A DNA stretch of 11,780 nucleotides, from positions 1 through 11,780 of the forward strand of contig CAYOHL010000027.1 in NCBI GenBank assembly GCA_964403775.1. Direction: 5' to 3'. Below the pieces are notes generated by a model, which saw nothing but the letters and a program-made list of their open reading frames with translations, was not told the DNA's origin and made no database searches. Numbering within the stretch: position 1 is the stretch's first letter; each line of letters starts with the position of its first letter. A program made the translations under genes and the position numbers. This document shows, piece after piece, positions 6,754 through 11,780 of this stretch. The stretch comes from CG1-02-33-12 sp964403775. Lineage in GTDB: Archaea; Nanobdellota; Nanobdellia; Woesearchaeales; CG1-02-33-12.

Positions 6754-7046
6754 ACAATATCGGGCTTTATCTTAAGCCCCTTGAATATGTTATCAGATTT
6801 TTTCTCACTAAAACTCTCAAAAAGATCTTGTTTTTCTTTCCTAGTAAGCCTCTTTGTTTTTTCCATTGAAGCAAAGTTTCTTTCAAGCCAAACCAGGGCT
6901 TTCTTCTTTTTATACTCCCATATTGTATTTCTTAGGGATTCTTTTATCAAATCCTGTATATTGTTAAATCCAAATTCCTTTGCTATATATCTTGATTCTC
7001 TTATTAGGTTATCACTCATTCTTAGATTAACTAGTTTATTTGCCAT
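6750..7046 (-). CDS. Ribbon-helix-helix DNA-binding protein, antitoxin-like
   Basis: A 98-aa protein. Residues 4-45 fit the ribbon-helix-helix fold: strand KLVNLRMS, helix NLIRESRYIAKEFG, turn, helix IQDLIKESLRNTIWEY. A lysine-rich helical tail follows, as in antitoxins whose C-terminus grips a toxin. It resembles the neighbour at 7172-7435 (LIKESLRNTI against FIREAIRNKI, then a KKKKAL/RKEKAL helix), so the two are probably paralogues. A TATA box 25 bases upstream predicts a leaderless transcript, and a pair of TGCTTTCA octamers just beyond it may be its own operator. It converges on the PIN gene with a 4-bp overlap. Pairing with that PIN protein is plausible from position, but the convergent order is not the usual vapBC arrangement. 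Confidence 0.8.
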   Translation of the reverse strand: MANKLVNLRMSDNLIRESRYIAKEFGFNNIQDLIKESLRNTIWEYKKKKALVWLERNFASMEKTKRLTRKEKQDLFESFSEKKSDNIFKGLKIKPDIV

Positions 7047-7065
7047 GGTTTATGTAAATGATAAG

Positions 7066-7076
7066 ATATATTTAAA
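7066..7076 (-). promoter_or_regulatory. TATA box of the RHH gene at 6750-7046
   Basis: On the minus strand TTTAAATATAT, centred about 25 bases from the ATG at 7046, the spacing of a leaderless archaeal promoter. Confidence 0.65.
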
Positions 7077-7086
7077 TGTTGTGTTT

Positions 7087-7104
7087 TGAAAGCAAATGAA
7101 AGCA
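7087..7104 (-). promoter_or_regulatory. Candidate RHH operator: tandem TGCTTTCA octamers, 10-bp period
   Basis: On the minus strand TGCTTTCATTTGCTTTCA holds two perfect TGCTTTCA octamers spaced one helical turn apart, about 10 bp upstream of the TATA box. Ribbon-helix-helix repressors commonly bind tandem short sites and repress their own genes. The repeat is seen directly; the operator role is inferred. Confidence 0.45.
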
Positions 7105-7150
7105 CATTTATTGCAAAAATCTTCCGGAATCTTATTGATTAACCATAATT

Positions 7151-7161
7151 AAAATAAAAAA
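7151..7161 (-). terminator. Short T-rich terminator after the second RHH gene
   Basis: On the minus strand TTTTTTATTTT lies about 10 bases past the stop at 7172, a weak archaeal-type terminator. It implies that the two RHH genes are mostly transcribed separately. Confidence 0.5.
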
Positions 7162-7171
7162 GCCAGAAGAC

Positions 7172-7435
7172 CTAATCTAACTTTATACCAAATCTTTTAG
7201 CAAATTTCTTACCAACATCTTCCCTGATTTTCCTTTCTTCTTTGTAGCTAGTCTTTGTTTTTGCCTTTCCAAAATATTTCTTGAGTTCATTCAGTGCTTT
7301 TTCTTTTCTAGCTTCCTTGATTTTGTTTCTTATTGCTTCCCTTATAAACTCGGTCTTTGTACCATAATTTGGCTTGATAAAGATTTCTATCTCTCTGGCC
7401 ATTCTATCTGGAACTTTTATTGTAATTGATTCCAT
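7172..7435 (-). CDS. Ribbon-helix-helix (CopG/ParD-like) protein, antitoxin-like
   Basis: An 87-aa protein. The N-terminus ESITIKVPDRMAREIEIFI, then TKTEFIREAIRNKI, is the classic strand-helix-helix of CopG-type repressors, and the rest is a strongly basic helix, as expected for a DNA-binding protein with a toxin-binding tail. No toxin gene lies directly downstream on the minus strand: the next gene is a second, paralogous RHH protein after a 125-bp gap, and the next gene upstream is a permease. It is therefore an orphan antitoxin, a stand-alone regulator, or a member of a rearranged module with the PIN gene at 6346-6753. Confidence 0.8.
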   Translation of the reverse strand: MESITIKVPDRMAREIEIFIKPNYGTKTEFIREAIRNKIKEARKEKALNELKKYFGKAKTKTSYKEERKIREDVGKKFAKRFGIKLD

Positions 7436-7448
7436 CGTAAGATTAAGT

Positions 7449-7459
7449 CTTATTTAAGC
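7449..7459 (-). promoter_or_regulatory. Weak TATA-like element of the RHH gene at 7172-7435
   Basis: On the minus strand GCTTAAATAAG, about 20 bases from the ATG at 7435. The match to an archaeal TATA box is weak. It lies among short overlapping inverted repeats (TAAGA/TCTTA at 7438-7452). Confidence 0.35.
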
Positions 7460-7475
7460 TTTTTGCTTATTTTTC

Positions 7476-7488
7476 TGCAAAAATTTTG
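7476..7488. repeat. 13-bp palindrome upstream of the second RHH gene
   Basis: GCAAAAATTTTGC is a perfect inverted repeat around a central A, about 17 bp upstream of the TATA-like element at 7449-7459. It could be an operator, or it may belong to the 3' end of the permease transcript, since it lies past that gene's stop. Confidence 0.4.
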
Positions 7489-7523
7489 CTGTTATGATAA
7501 AATTACCCTTACCAGCTGGAAAT

Positions 7524-8681
7524 TCAAATCCTAACCAACCCAAAAACACTTAACAGTTCATAAATAATTCCAAATACAAATAAAAGAATTAATATCCAGC
7601 TCATTATATTGCTTTTTTTAATGCTGTATTCCGGCCTTCTGTTGCCGAGCTTTTTTGCCTTTATGTACATAAGGACAACTAGTATCCCCATCAGGCCGCC
7701 TGATACAGAGCCTGCAATGCCAACTGTCCTTATAAAGCTTTTCACACCAAGCATGAAGATAACCAATGGGACAGAGCATGTCAGAAACCATGATGAAAAC
7801 TTATCTATGTTATAGTCATATTCAAACATTTTTTTAAGTGCAAACGCCAGAATCAGGAAAGAGCTCATCATTGTCATTATTCCAAACAATGTCCCGAAGA
7901 CAAGCATCTCATAACTAATTGTATAGCCTAATCCAAGTATTGCATCATCTGTTGTGTTTATGCCTGTTACGCCAACAACAGTAAATGCAAAGAGAGCATA
8001 AACTATCAAAGGTATAGTGCATCCGATTATAATTGCTTTTTTCAGATAAGCCTTGTTTTCCTTGAGCTCTTCTTTCATCTCAGGAACAGCTACTGTACCC
8101 AAAAATGCAAAAAGTATAACCCCATATGGCAGGAAAAAAGAACCTGGATTAAAAGAAATCAGGTTGTTTACGTTAATATAGGGCAGCGCAAAAAGACATA
8201 TTAAAAATATTACCCCAAGCAATATTAATACCATAAGAATCTCGGATTTTTCAAGCACATTGAGCTCAAAATAAACTAAAAATGCCATAAGCCCCAGGAA
8301 TATTAAGCTGTATGTAAAGGGGCTGCCCCCAAAGTAAGTGTTGAATAATGCATTAAAAAAATCCCCTTCCTTTATTGTATATGCCAATAAAGCACCATAA
8401 GTAACAAAAACCATTGCAAACCACATAATGTTTTTGCCTGTTTTGCCAAGATATTTCTCTGCATAGCCAACTAGCTGATGATTGCCCTTTGTCCTCAGAA
8501 CAATTTCCCCGAGATAGAGGTGCATAATAATTATTACAATTCCTATAAGAACAATATCTATAAGCCCAGTGATAAAGCCTGCCTTTGCAACAACATATGG
8601 AATTCCTAAAATCCCTGCACCAATGATGCAGCCAACCAATGTTGCTATTGCACCAAATGAGCTTCTGGAAATAATAAACAC
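7524..8681 (-). CDS. Amino-acid permease, aromatic/AAAP-like transporter
   Basis: A 385-aa integral membrane protein with about 11 hydrophobic segments. The first helix holds the signature of amino-acid permeases of the APC superfamily, GCIIGAGILGIPYVVAKAG (residues 17-35), closest in style to the AAAP/hydroxy-aromatic (Trp/Tyr-permease) families, which import amino acids by proton or cation symport. A GTVAVPEMKEEL segment in the middle fits the conserved cytoplasmic turn of this group. The start is GTG at 8679-8681: an in-frame TAA lies four codons upstream, and the first helix begins about eight residues in. A TATA box 34 bases upstream gives a leader of only a few bases. Length is typical for the family. 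The substrate cannot be read from sequence. Confidence 0.85.
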   Translation of the reverse strand: MFIISRSSFGAIATLVGCIIGAGILGIPYVVAKAGFITGLIDIVLIGIVIIIMHLYLGEIVLRTKGNHQLVGYAEKYLGKTGKNIMWFAMVFVTYGALLAYTIKEGDFFNALFNTYFGGSPFTYSLIFLGLMAFLVYFELNVLEKSEILMVLILLGVIFLICLFALPYINVNNLISFNPGSFFLPYGVILFAFLGTVAVPEMKEELKENKAYLKKAIIIGCTIPLIVYALFAFTVVGVTGINTTDDAILGLGYTISYEMLVFGTLFGIMTMMSSFLILAFALKKMFEYDYNIDKFSSWFLTCSVPLVIFMLGVKSFIRTVGIAGSVSGGLMGILVVLMYIKAKKLGNRRPEYSIKKSNIMSWILILLFVFGIIYELLSVFGLVRI

Positions 8682-8706
8682 CTCTTTTAATTAAAATTAA
8701 GCTAGG

Positions 8707-8717
8707 TATTATATAAA
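8707..8717 (-). promoter_or_regulatory. TATA box of the permease gene
   Basis: On the minus strand CTTTATATAAT, about 30 bases from the GTG start, in the 50-bp gap between the Nudix stop and the permease. The permease can thus be transcribed on its own. Confidence 0.65.
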
Positions 8718-8731
8718 GATTGCTAATGGTT

Positions 8732-9169
8732 CTATAACTTCTTGAAGAGTTCAAGGGCATTTAGGCATTGATTCCTGACATCTAGAGGTATGTGTTTCTG
8801 TTCAAGCTCTTGCTTTGAAAACCATCCAAAATTCTTTAGTTCCTTATTTACCTTAAGCTTCTCAGGGTTTATGGCCCTGCACAGATAATAAAAGCAGCAG
8901 TGGTCATGGTCTCCAACAGAGTGAACATTAACATAAAAGGGTGTTGCAAGATTCCTCTTTGCATCCTTTATTGAAATGTCCATCTTATTCAGGACTTCAA
9001 CATCAATTCCAATCTCTTCTTTTATCTCCCTAAGAAGAGCTTCATCAGGGGTTTCATTCTCATCAATATGCCCCCCTACTGGAAGCCACATATTAAGCTT
9101 TTTGTGGTGAACCAACAAAACCTTATTTTTGCTTATTATATACCCTGCAACAACCAAATCTATTTTCAT
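8732..9169 (-). CDS. Nudix hydrolase
   Basis: A 145-aa protein with a complete Nudix box at residues 33-55: G, five residues, E39, seven residues, then R47-E-I-K-E-E-I-G-I (consensus GX5EX7REUXEEXGU). The glutamates bind Mg2+ for hydrolysis of a nucleoside diphosphate linked to another moiety. The length and MWLPVGGHID lead-in are those of small MutT/ADP-ribose-type enzymes. The substrate is not determined by the box; it could be an oxidised nucleotide, a dinucleotide or a nucleotide sugar. A TATA box about 27 bases upstream of the ATG suggests leaderless transcription. The gene lies between tRNA-Trp and the permease on the same strand, with no sign of functional linkage. Confidence 0.9.
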   Translation of the reverse strand: MKIDLVVAGYIISKNKVLLVHHKKLNMWLPVGGHIDENETPDEALLREIKEEIGIDVEVLNKMDISIKDAKRNLATPFYVNVHSVGDHDHCCFYYLCRAINPEKLKVNKELKNFGWFSKQELEQKHIPLDVRNQCLNALELFKKL

Positions 9170-9189
9170 AAAAACTAGTGGAAATTAGA

Positions 9190-9201
9190 AATAATATAAA
9201 C
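9190..9201 (-). promoter_or_regulatory. TATA box of the Nudix gene
   Basis: On the minus strand GTTTATATTATT, centred about 27 bases from the ATG at 9169, just past the 3' end of the tRNA. Confidence 0.6.
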
Positions 9202-9217
9202 ATTTCGCAAAATAAGG

Positions 9218-9333
9218 TGGGGACGTAGGGATTTGAACCCCAATCAGCCGGTTTCTTCAGGTAATCATCGCCAAAAGGCTCATCGCTCCAGTTACTGGAG
9301 CCGGCTATAATAGCCAGGTTATACGACGCCCCC
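9218..9333 (-). tRNA. tRNA-Trp (anticodon CCA) with candidate 42-nt intron after position 37
   Basis: On the minus strand the 5' GGGGGCG pairs with 3' CGTCCCC (one G-U), discriminator A. D-arm GTATAACCTGGCTATTAT matches the archaeal tRNA-Trp pattern. Anticodon stem GCCGG pairs with CCGGC; T-stem TGGGG/CCCTA closes the loop TTCAAAT; CCA is not fully encoded. The unspliced length of 116 is too long even for a class II tRNA. Taking out 42 bases (9253-9294) leaves a standard 74-nt tRNA with loop C32 T33 CCA G37 A38, hence Trp. Exons are 9295-9333 and 9218-9252. Archaeal tRNA-Trp genes often carry introns at 37/38. A canonical bulge-helix-bulge is imperfect here: bases 32-35 (CTCC) meet GAAG with one A-C mismatch, so the exact splice points are inferred. 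The intron holds two GCGATGA copies and one CTGA. Confidence 0.88.
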
Positions 9334-9360
9334 GCATATAAACAAGGGATTAGCTCATTA

Positions 9361-9368
9361 TTTAAATA
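9361..9368 (-). promoter_or_regulatory. TATA box of tRNA-Trp
   Basis: On the minus strand TATTTAAA, about 28-35 bases upstream of the tRNA 5' end. It lies just beyond the stop codon of the DUF192 gene. Confidence 0.55.
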
Positions 9369-9374
9369 TGTTAC

Positions 9375-9713
9375 TTAAAATGAGATTATATCGCCTATCT
9401 CTGTTTTTGATTTCTTTACAGCGCCTTTTGGAAGCTCTATGACATATTTTGCTTTTGCCTTTGGGATGTATGATCTAAAAGGCCTGAAATTTTCCTTGAT
9501 TTCAACCACTTTTTTGTTTTTGTCAATGAATAAAACATCTATCGGAAAGATCACAAAGAACATATGCAAAGGCACTATTCTCTCTTTTTTGAAAATAAAG
9601 ACAAGATTTTTTGGGTTCATTGCAAACATCAGACCAATGGCCCTTGAAACAGGGCTTTTAAAATTATAATGTGTTTCAGCGATAATTGTTTTTCTTGTTT
9701 TGTTTGTAATCAT
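9375..9713 (-). CDS. DUF192 family protein
   Basis: A 112-aa protein matching DUF192 (PF02643/COG1430) along its length: GLMF at residues 27-30, VPLHMFFVIFPIDVLFIDKN at 47-66, FRPF at 77-80, AKYVIELPKG at 88-97 and the closing IGDIISF. The family is widespread in bacteria and archaea, small and without an established biochemical role. Many members have an N-terminal signal or lipobox; this one has none, so it is probably cytoplasmic. It starts at an ATG (9711-9713) with a GAGG-like site about 15 bases upstream. It is divergent from the DUF2080-like gene. Confidence 0.85.
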   Translation of the reverse strand: MITNKTRKTIIAETHYNFKSPVSRAIGLMFAMNPKNLVFIFKKERIVPLHMFFVIFPIDVLFIDKNKKVVEIKENFRPFRSYIPKAKAKYVIELPKGAVKKSKTEIGDIISF

Positions 9714-9748
9714 GCTTTGAATGCCTCTTTTTATGCTTAAATGCGCTC

Positions 9749-9770
9749 TAATATAAAAATATTTATATTA
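9749..9770. repeat. Inverted repeat with AT-rich arms between divergent genes
   Basis: TAATATAAA and TTTATATTA form perfect 9-bp arms around AATA. The left arm, read on the minus strand, is a TATA-like element about 40 bases from the DUF192 start, so the repeat may be its promoter or a shared regulator site. Confidence 0.4.
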
Positions 9771-9786
9771 AGATGCCAACAAAACA

Positions 9787-9795
9787 TTTATAAAT
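9787..9795 (+). promoter_or_regulatory. TATA box of the DUF2080-like/protease operon
   Basis: TTTATAAAT is centred about 29 bases before the ATG at 9820, giving a leaderless mRNA. Between it and the start lies the AT palindrome 9799-9815 (ATATATA-TTT-TATATAT), well placed for autoregulation but also expected in such AT-rich DNA. Confidence 0.55.
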
Positions 9796-9819
9796 ATCAT
9801 ATATATTTTATATATATTC

Positions 9820-10011
9820 ATGAACAAACCAAACAAAAATAAAAAAAGAAAGAGAAAAATAAAAAAAGAGATTATAATCAAATTTTGGTCTTCTGAAATT
9901 CTTGAAAGGAAAGCCTCTGAATTTGGTACCGGGGCTCATGTAATAATTCCTAAAGAGCATGCTGGTAAAAAAGTAAAAATCATTGTTGGGGTGAAGGAAG
10001 AAAATGAATAA
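9820..10011 (+). CDS. Small basic DUF2080-like protein
   Basis: A 63-aa protein. The first 20 residues are almost all Lys, Arg and Asn. The remainder, ERKASEFGTGAHVIIPKEHA, then GKKVKIIVG (residues 29-57), resembles DUF2080 (COG3466), a short beta-rich family often annotated as transposon-encoded and reminiscent of the AbrB/SpoVT swapped-hairpin fold; that resemblance is from memory of the family pattern. The basic N-terminus suggests nucleic-acid binding. No transposase is seen nearby. Its last codons overlap by 8 bp (10004-10011) the start of the subtilisin-like protease gene, so the two are translationally coupled. A role in regulating the protease operon is possible but unproven. Confidence 0.65.
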   Translation: MNKPNKNKKRKRKIKKEIIIKFWSSEILERKASEFGTGAHVIIPKEHAGKKVKIIVGVKEENE

Positions 10012-11780
10012 GAGCAACAGGATGAAAAAGAGGATGATTCTCCTAGTTATTGTTCTGCTCTTTTTAATAGTTCCAAATATTGTTAGTTCAGCAAAGGTTG
10101 AGTCAGAGGTCTTTGAAAAACTCAATAAAAACCAGGAGGCCTCTGTTATTGTGATGCTAAAAGATGGTCAAATGCCCTTAAAAGGATTATCTGCTCTTGG
10201 CAAACCAGACAAAAATCAGATTCTTGAGCAGAAAAAGGCAATGGTTAAAGAGCAGCAGGATAAGGTTTTGTCAAAGCTGAATTTAAAGGATGAGGCTAAT
10301 TTTATTCAATCAGCTGATGCAAAAGGCTATGTTTCAACATCATCTGATACAGACTTCAGCCTGAGGCATAAGTATTCAATAGTCAATGGGTTCTCAGGAA
10401 CTGTAACAAAACAAGGCCTGGAAAAATTAATGAATGACCCAGATGTTGAAATGGTTTATTTAAACTCATTAAAGCATACACTTCTAGATGTCAGTGTTCC
10501 TCAAATAAAAGGCGATGGTGTCTGGAAATTAAAACTGAACAACATTAATATAACGGGGAAAGATGAAACAATCTGTGTAATTGATACTGGCATTGACACA
10601 GACCATAGTGCCTTTAGCGGCAGAATATTAAATCAATACTGTTATTGTGACATTACAGATTATGGCTCAGGAGGCTGCTGTCCTAATAATGAAACAGAAG
10701 ATACTAATGCTGAAGATGATAATGGTCATGGAACTCACTGTGCAGGAATAGCTGCCTCAAATGATACTATTTATAGAGGTGTTGCTCCTGATGCAAAGCT
10801 TGTTGCAATCAAGGTCATGGATTCTACTGGTGAAGGATTAGATTCTGATATACTTGCGGGAATTGATTGGTGTGTAAATAATGCCTCAAAATTTAATATT
10901 TCAGTAATTAGTATGAGTTTAGGAATAACTGGAACTGCATATAATAATACATATTGTGATTCTGATTATTCTGATTTTGCAGATGCAATTAACTCAGCTG
11001 TTGGGGCAAGTATTTTAGTTGCAATTGCTTCAGGCAATTGTGAAGGAGTGAATTGTACAGCAGGAATATCTGTCCCTGCCTGTGTTGAAAACGCAACTCC
11101 TGTCGGCGCAGTCACTTCTTCTGATACAATAACTTATCAGAGAGGAGATATTCTTGATTTAGTTGCTCCGGGTGGTTCTAACATATATTCAACAATCCCC
11201 AACAATGGTTGGGGTTTAAAATCAGGAACCTCAATGTCAACGCCGCATGTTGCTGGGGCAGCTGCCTTATTGAAACAATTTGTGAGGCTTTATAATGGAA
11301 CTGACATAAACCCTCAAGAAATAGAAGATGTTCTTAATGCTACTGGAAAAGAGATTGATGATAGTTCTGGCTCTGGAAGAAATTACTCAAGGATTGATGT
11401 ATATGCTGCTATACTCTCTTTGGATGCAACACCGCCAACACCTTCAAACATAGGGAAGAATGACACTGAAATAAAAGTGAATGATGTTGTTTTATTCTAC
11501 ACACAATGGTCAGATTCTGTTGGGCTATCACATTACATATTCAGCTGGAATCATTCCGGCTCATGGTTAAATGACTCTGCTGTTGCATTGACTAGCTGGA
11601 GCAATGTTACAATGGAAGTAAATGCAACAGGAAAACCAGAAGTCAACTGGATGTTCTATGCAAATGACTCTGCTGGAAACTGGAACAACACAGGAATACA
11701 GACATTTACTATTGCCAACACTGCTCCAACAATCGAAGTCCAGAACACTTTTGTTAATTGGAGTGCAGGGCATACATTCA
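10004..11780 (+). CDS. Secreted subtilisin-family (S8) serine protease, C-terminus outside window
   Basis: Open from an ATG at 10004 to the window end, 592 codons. A signal peptide covers about residues 1-30 (basic MNKSNRMKKR, hydrophobic core, cleavage after VSSA); in-frame ATGs at 10022 and 10034 are alternative starts. Residues 35-170 look like a propeptide. The catalytic domain (about 185-465) has the full triad: Asp194 in VIDTGID, His242 in NGHGTHCAG, Ser410 in GTSMSTPHVAG, with the oxyanion Asn345 in ASGN. A Cys-rich insert follows the Asp (Cys213, 215, 225, 226), probably a disulfide-bonded loop. From about residue 473 an Ig/fibronectin-like domain with many N-glycosylation sequons (NDSA, NVTM, NATG) begins and a further domain follows. 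The protein is expected to be active outside the cell, possibly processing surface proteins or degrading peptides for uptake. Confidence 0.92.
   Translation, partial: MNKSNRMKKRMILLVIVLLFLIVPNIVSSAKVESEVFEKLNKNQEASVIVMLKDGQMPLKGLSALGKPDKNQILEQKKAMVKEQQDKVLSKLNLKDEANFIQSADAKGYVSTSSDTDFSLRHKYSIVNGFSGTVTKQGLEKLMNDPDVEMVYLNSLKHTLLDVSVPQIKGDGVWKLKLNNINITGKDETICVIDTGIDTDHSAFSGRILNQYCYCDITDYGSGGCCPNNETEDTNAEDDNGHGTHCAGIAASNDTIYRGVAPDAKLVAIKVMDSTGEGLDSDILAGIDWCVNNASKFNISVISMSLGITGTAYNNTYCDSDYSDFADAINSAVGASILVAIASGNCEGVNCTAGISVPACVENATPVGAVTSSDTITYQRGDILDLVAPGGSNIYSTIPNNGWGLKSGTSMSTPHVAGAAALLKQFVRLYNGTDINPQEIEDVLNATGKEIDDSSGSGRNYSRIDVYAAILSLDATPPTPSNIGKNDTEIKVNDVVLFYTQWSDSVGLSHYIFSWNHSGSWLNDSAVALTSWSNVTMEVNATGKPEVNWMFYANDSAGNWNNTGIQTFTIANTAPTIEVQNTFVNWSAGHTF

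Noticed and set aside
8353..8760. Minus-strand frame overlapping the permease and Nudix genes
   Set aside because: It is out of frame with a clear multi-helix permease and a complete Nudix enzyme and shows no domain.
9218..9333. Class II tRNA (Leu or Ser) with a long variable arm
   Set aside because: At 116 bases it is too long, and a normal 4-base variable loop and standard anticodon stem appear once 42 bases are removed from the anticodon loop.
9820..10011. Active transposon at the DUF2080-like gene
   Set aside because: No transposase, terminal inverted repeats or target-site duplication are visible around it.
9808..10125. Minus-strand reading frame of Phe-rich residues
   Set aside because: Its composition is the complement of the Lys-rich start of the DUF2080-like protein and the protease signal peptide; it has no start signals of its own.

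Overview
The window looks like part of an archaeal chromosome, most plausibly a small-genome DPANN lineage such as Woesearchaeota or Pacearchaeota. This is inferred from the sequence and not proven. The DNA is AT-rich. Genes sit behind archaeal TATA boxes, several so close to the start codon that transcripts would be leaderless. There is a geranylgeranyl-reductase-family gene (archaeal lipid saturation), a tRNA-Trp interrupted by an intron in the anticodon loop, ribbon-helix-helix and PIN-domain proteins, a DUF2080-like protein, and large secreted proteins with Ig-like domains. A run of exactly 100 Ns (4296-4395) shows that this is a draft, probably metagenomic, scaffold.

Layout. Positions 1-902 (minus) hold the N-terminal 300 residues of a geranylgeranyl reductase family flavoprotein. 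Divergent from it, 1039-6237 (plus) is a cell-surface cluster. It contains a 494-aa protein of unknown family with a Pro/Glu-rich tail, a secreted Cys-rich protein with MopE-type DNDCDG repeats (2534-4839, broken by the assembly gap), and a 420-aa S-layer-like membrane-anchored Ig-domain protein. The C-terminal domain of the MopE-type protein resembles the second Ig-like domain of the S-layer-like protein. The first and third genes have near-identical promoters (21 of 22 bases) and the same GGGGGT ribosome binding site, so the cluster probably works as one surface module.

Positions 6346-7435 hold toxin-antitoxin-like genes in an unusual layout. A PIN-domain gene (plus) converges on, and overlaps by 4 bp, a ribbon-helix-helix gene (minus); a second ribbon-helix-helix gene follows. 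Positions 7524-9169 (minus) carry an amino-acid permease and a Nudix hydrolase, each with its own promoter. Position 9218-9333 (minus) is tRNA-Trp(CCA) with a candidate 42-nt intron, followed by a DUF192 protein (9375-9713, minus).

From 9820 on the plus strand, a short DUF2080-like protein overlaps by 8 bp the start of a secreted subtilisin-family (S8) protease. The protease has a complete catalytic triad and runs off the right edge. The protease and the surface cluster are both exported, but nothing in the sequence links them directly.

The best candidates for undescribed biology are the surface cluster with its collapsed repeat array, the convergent PIN/RHH arrangement with its candidate operator, and the tRNA-Trp intron.
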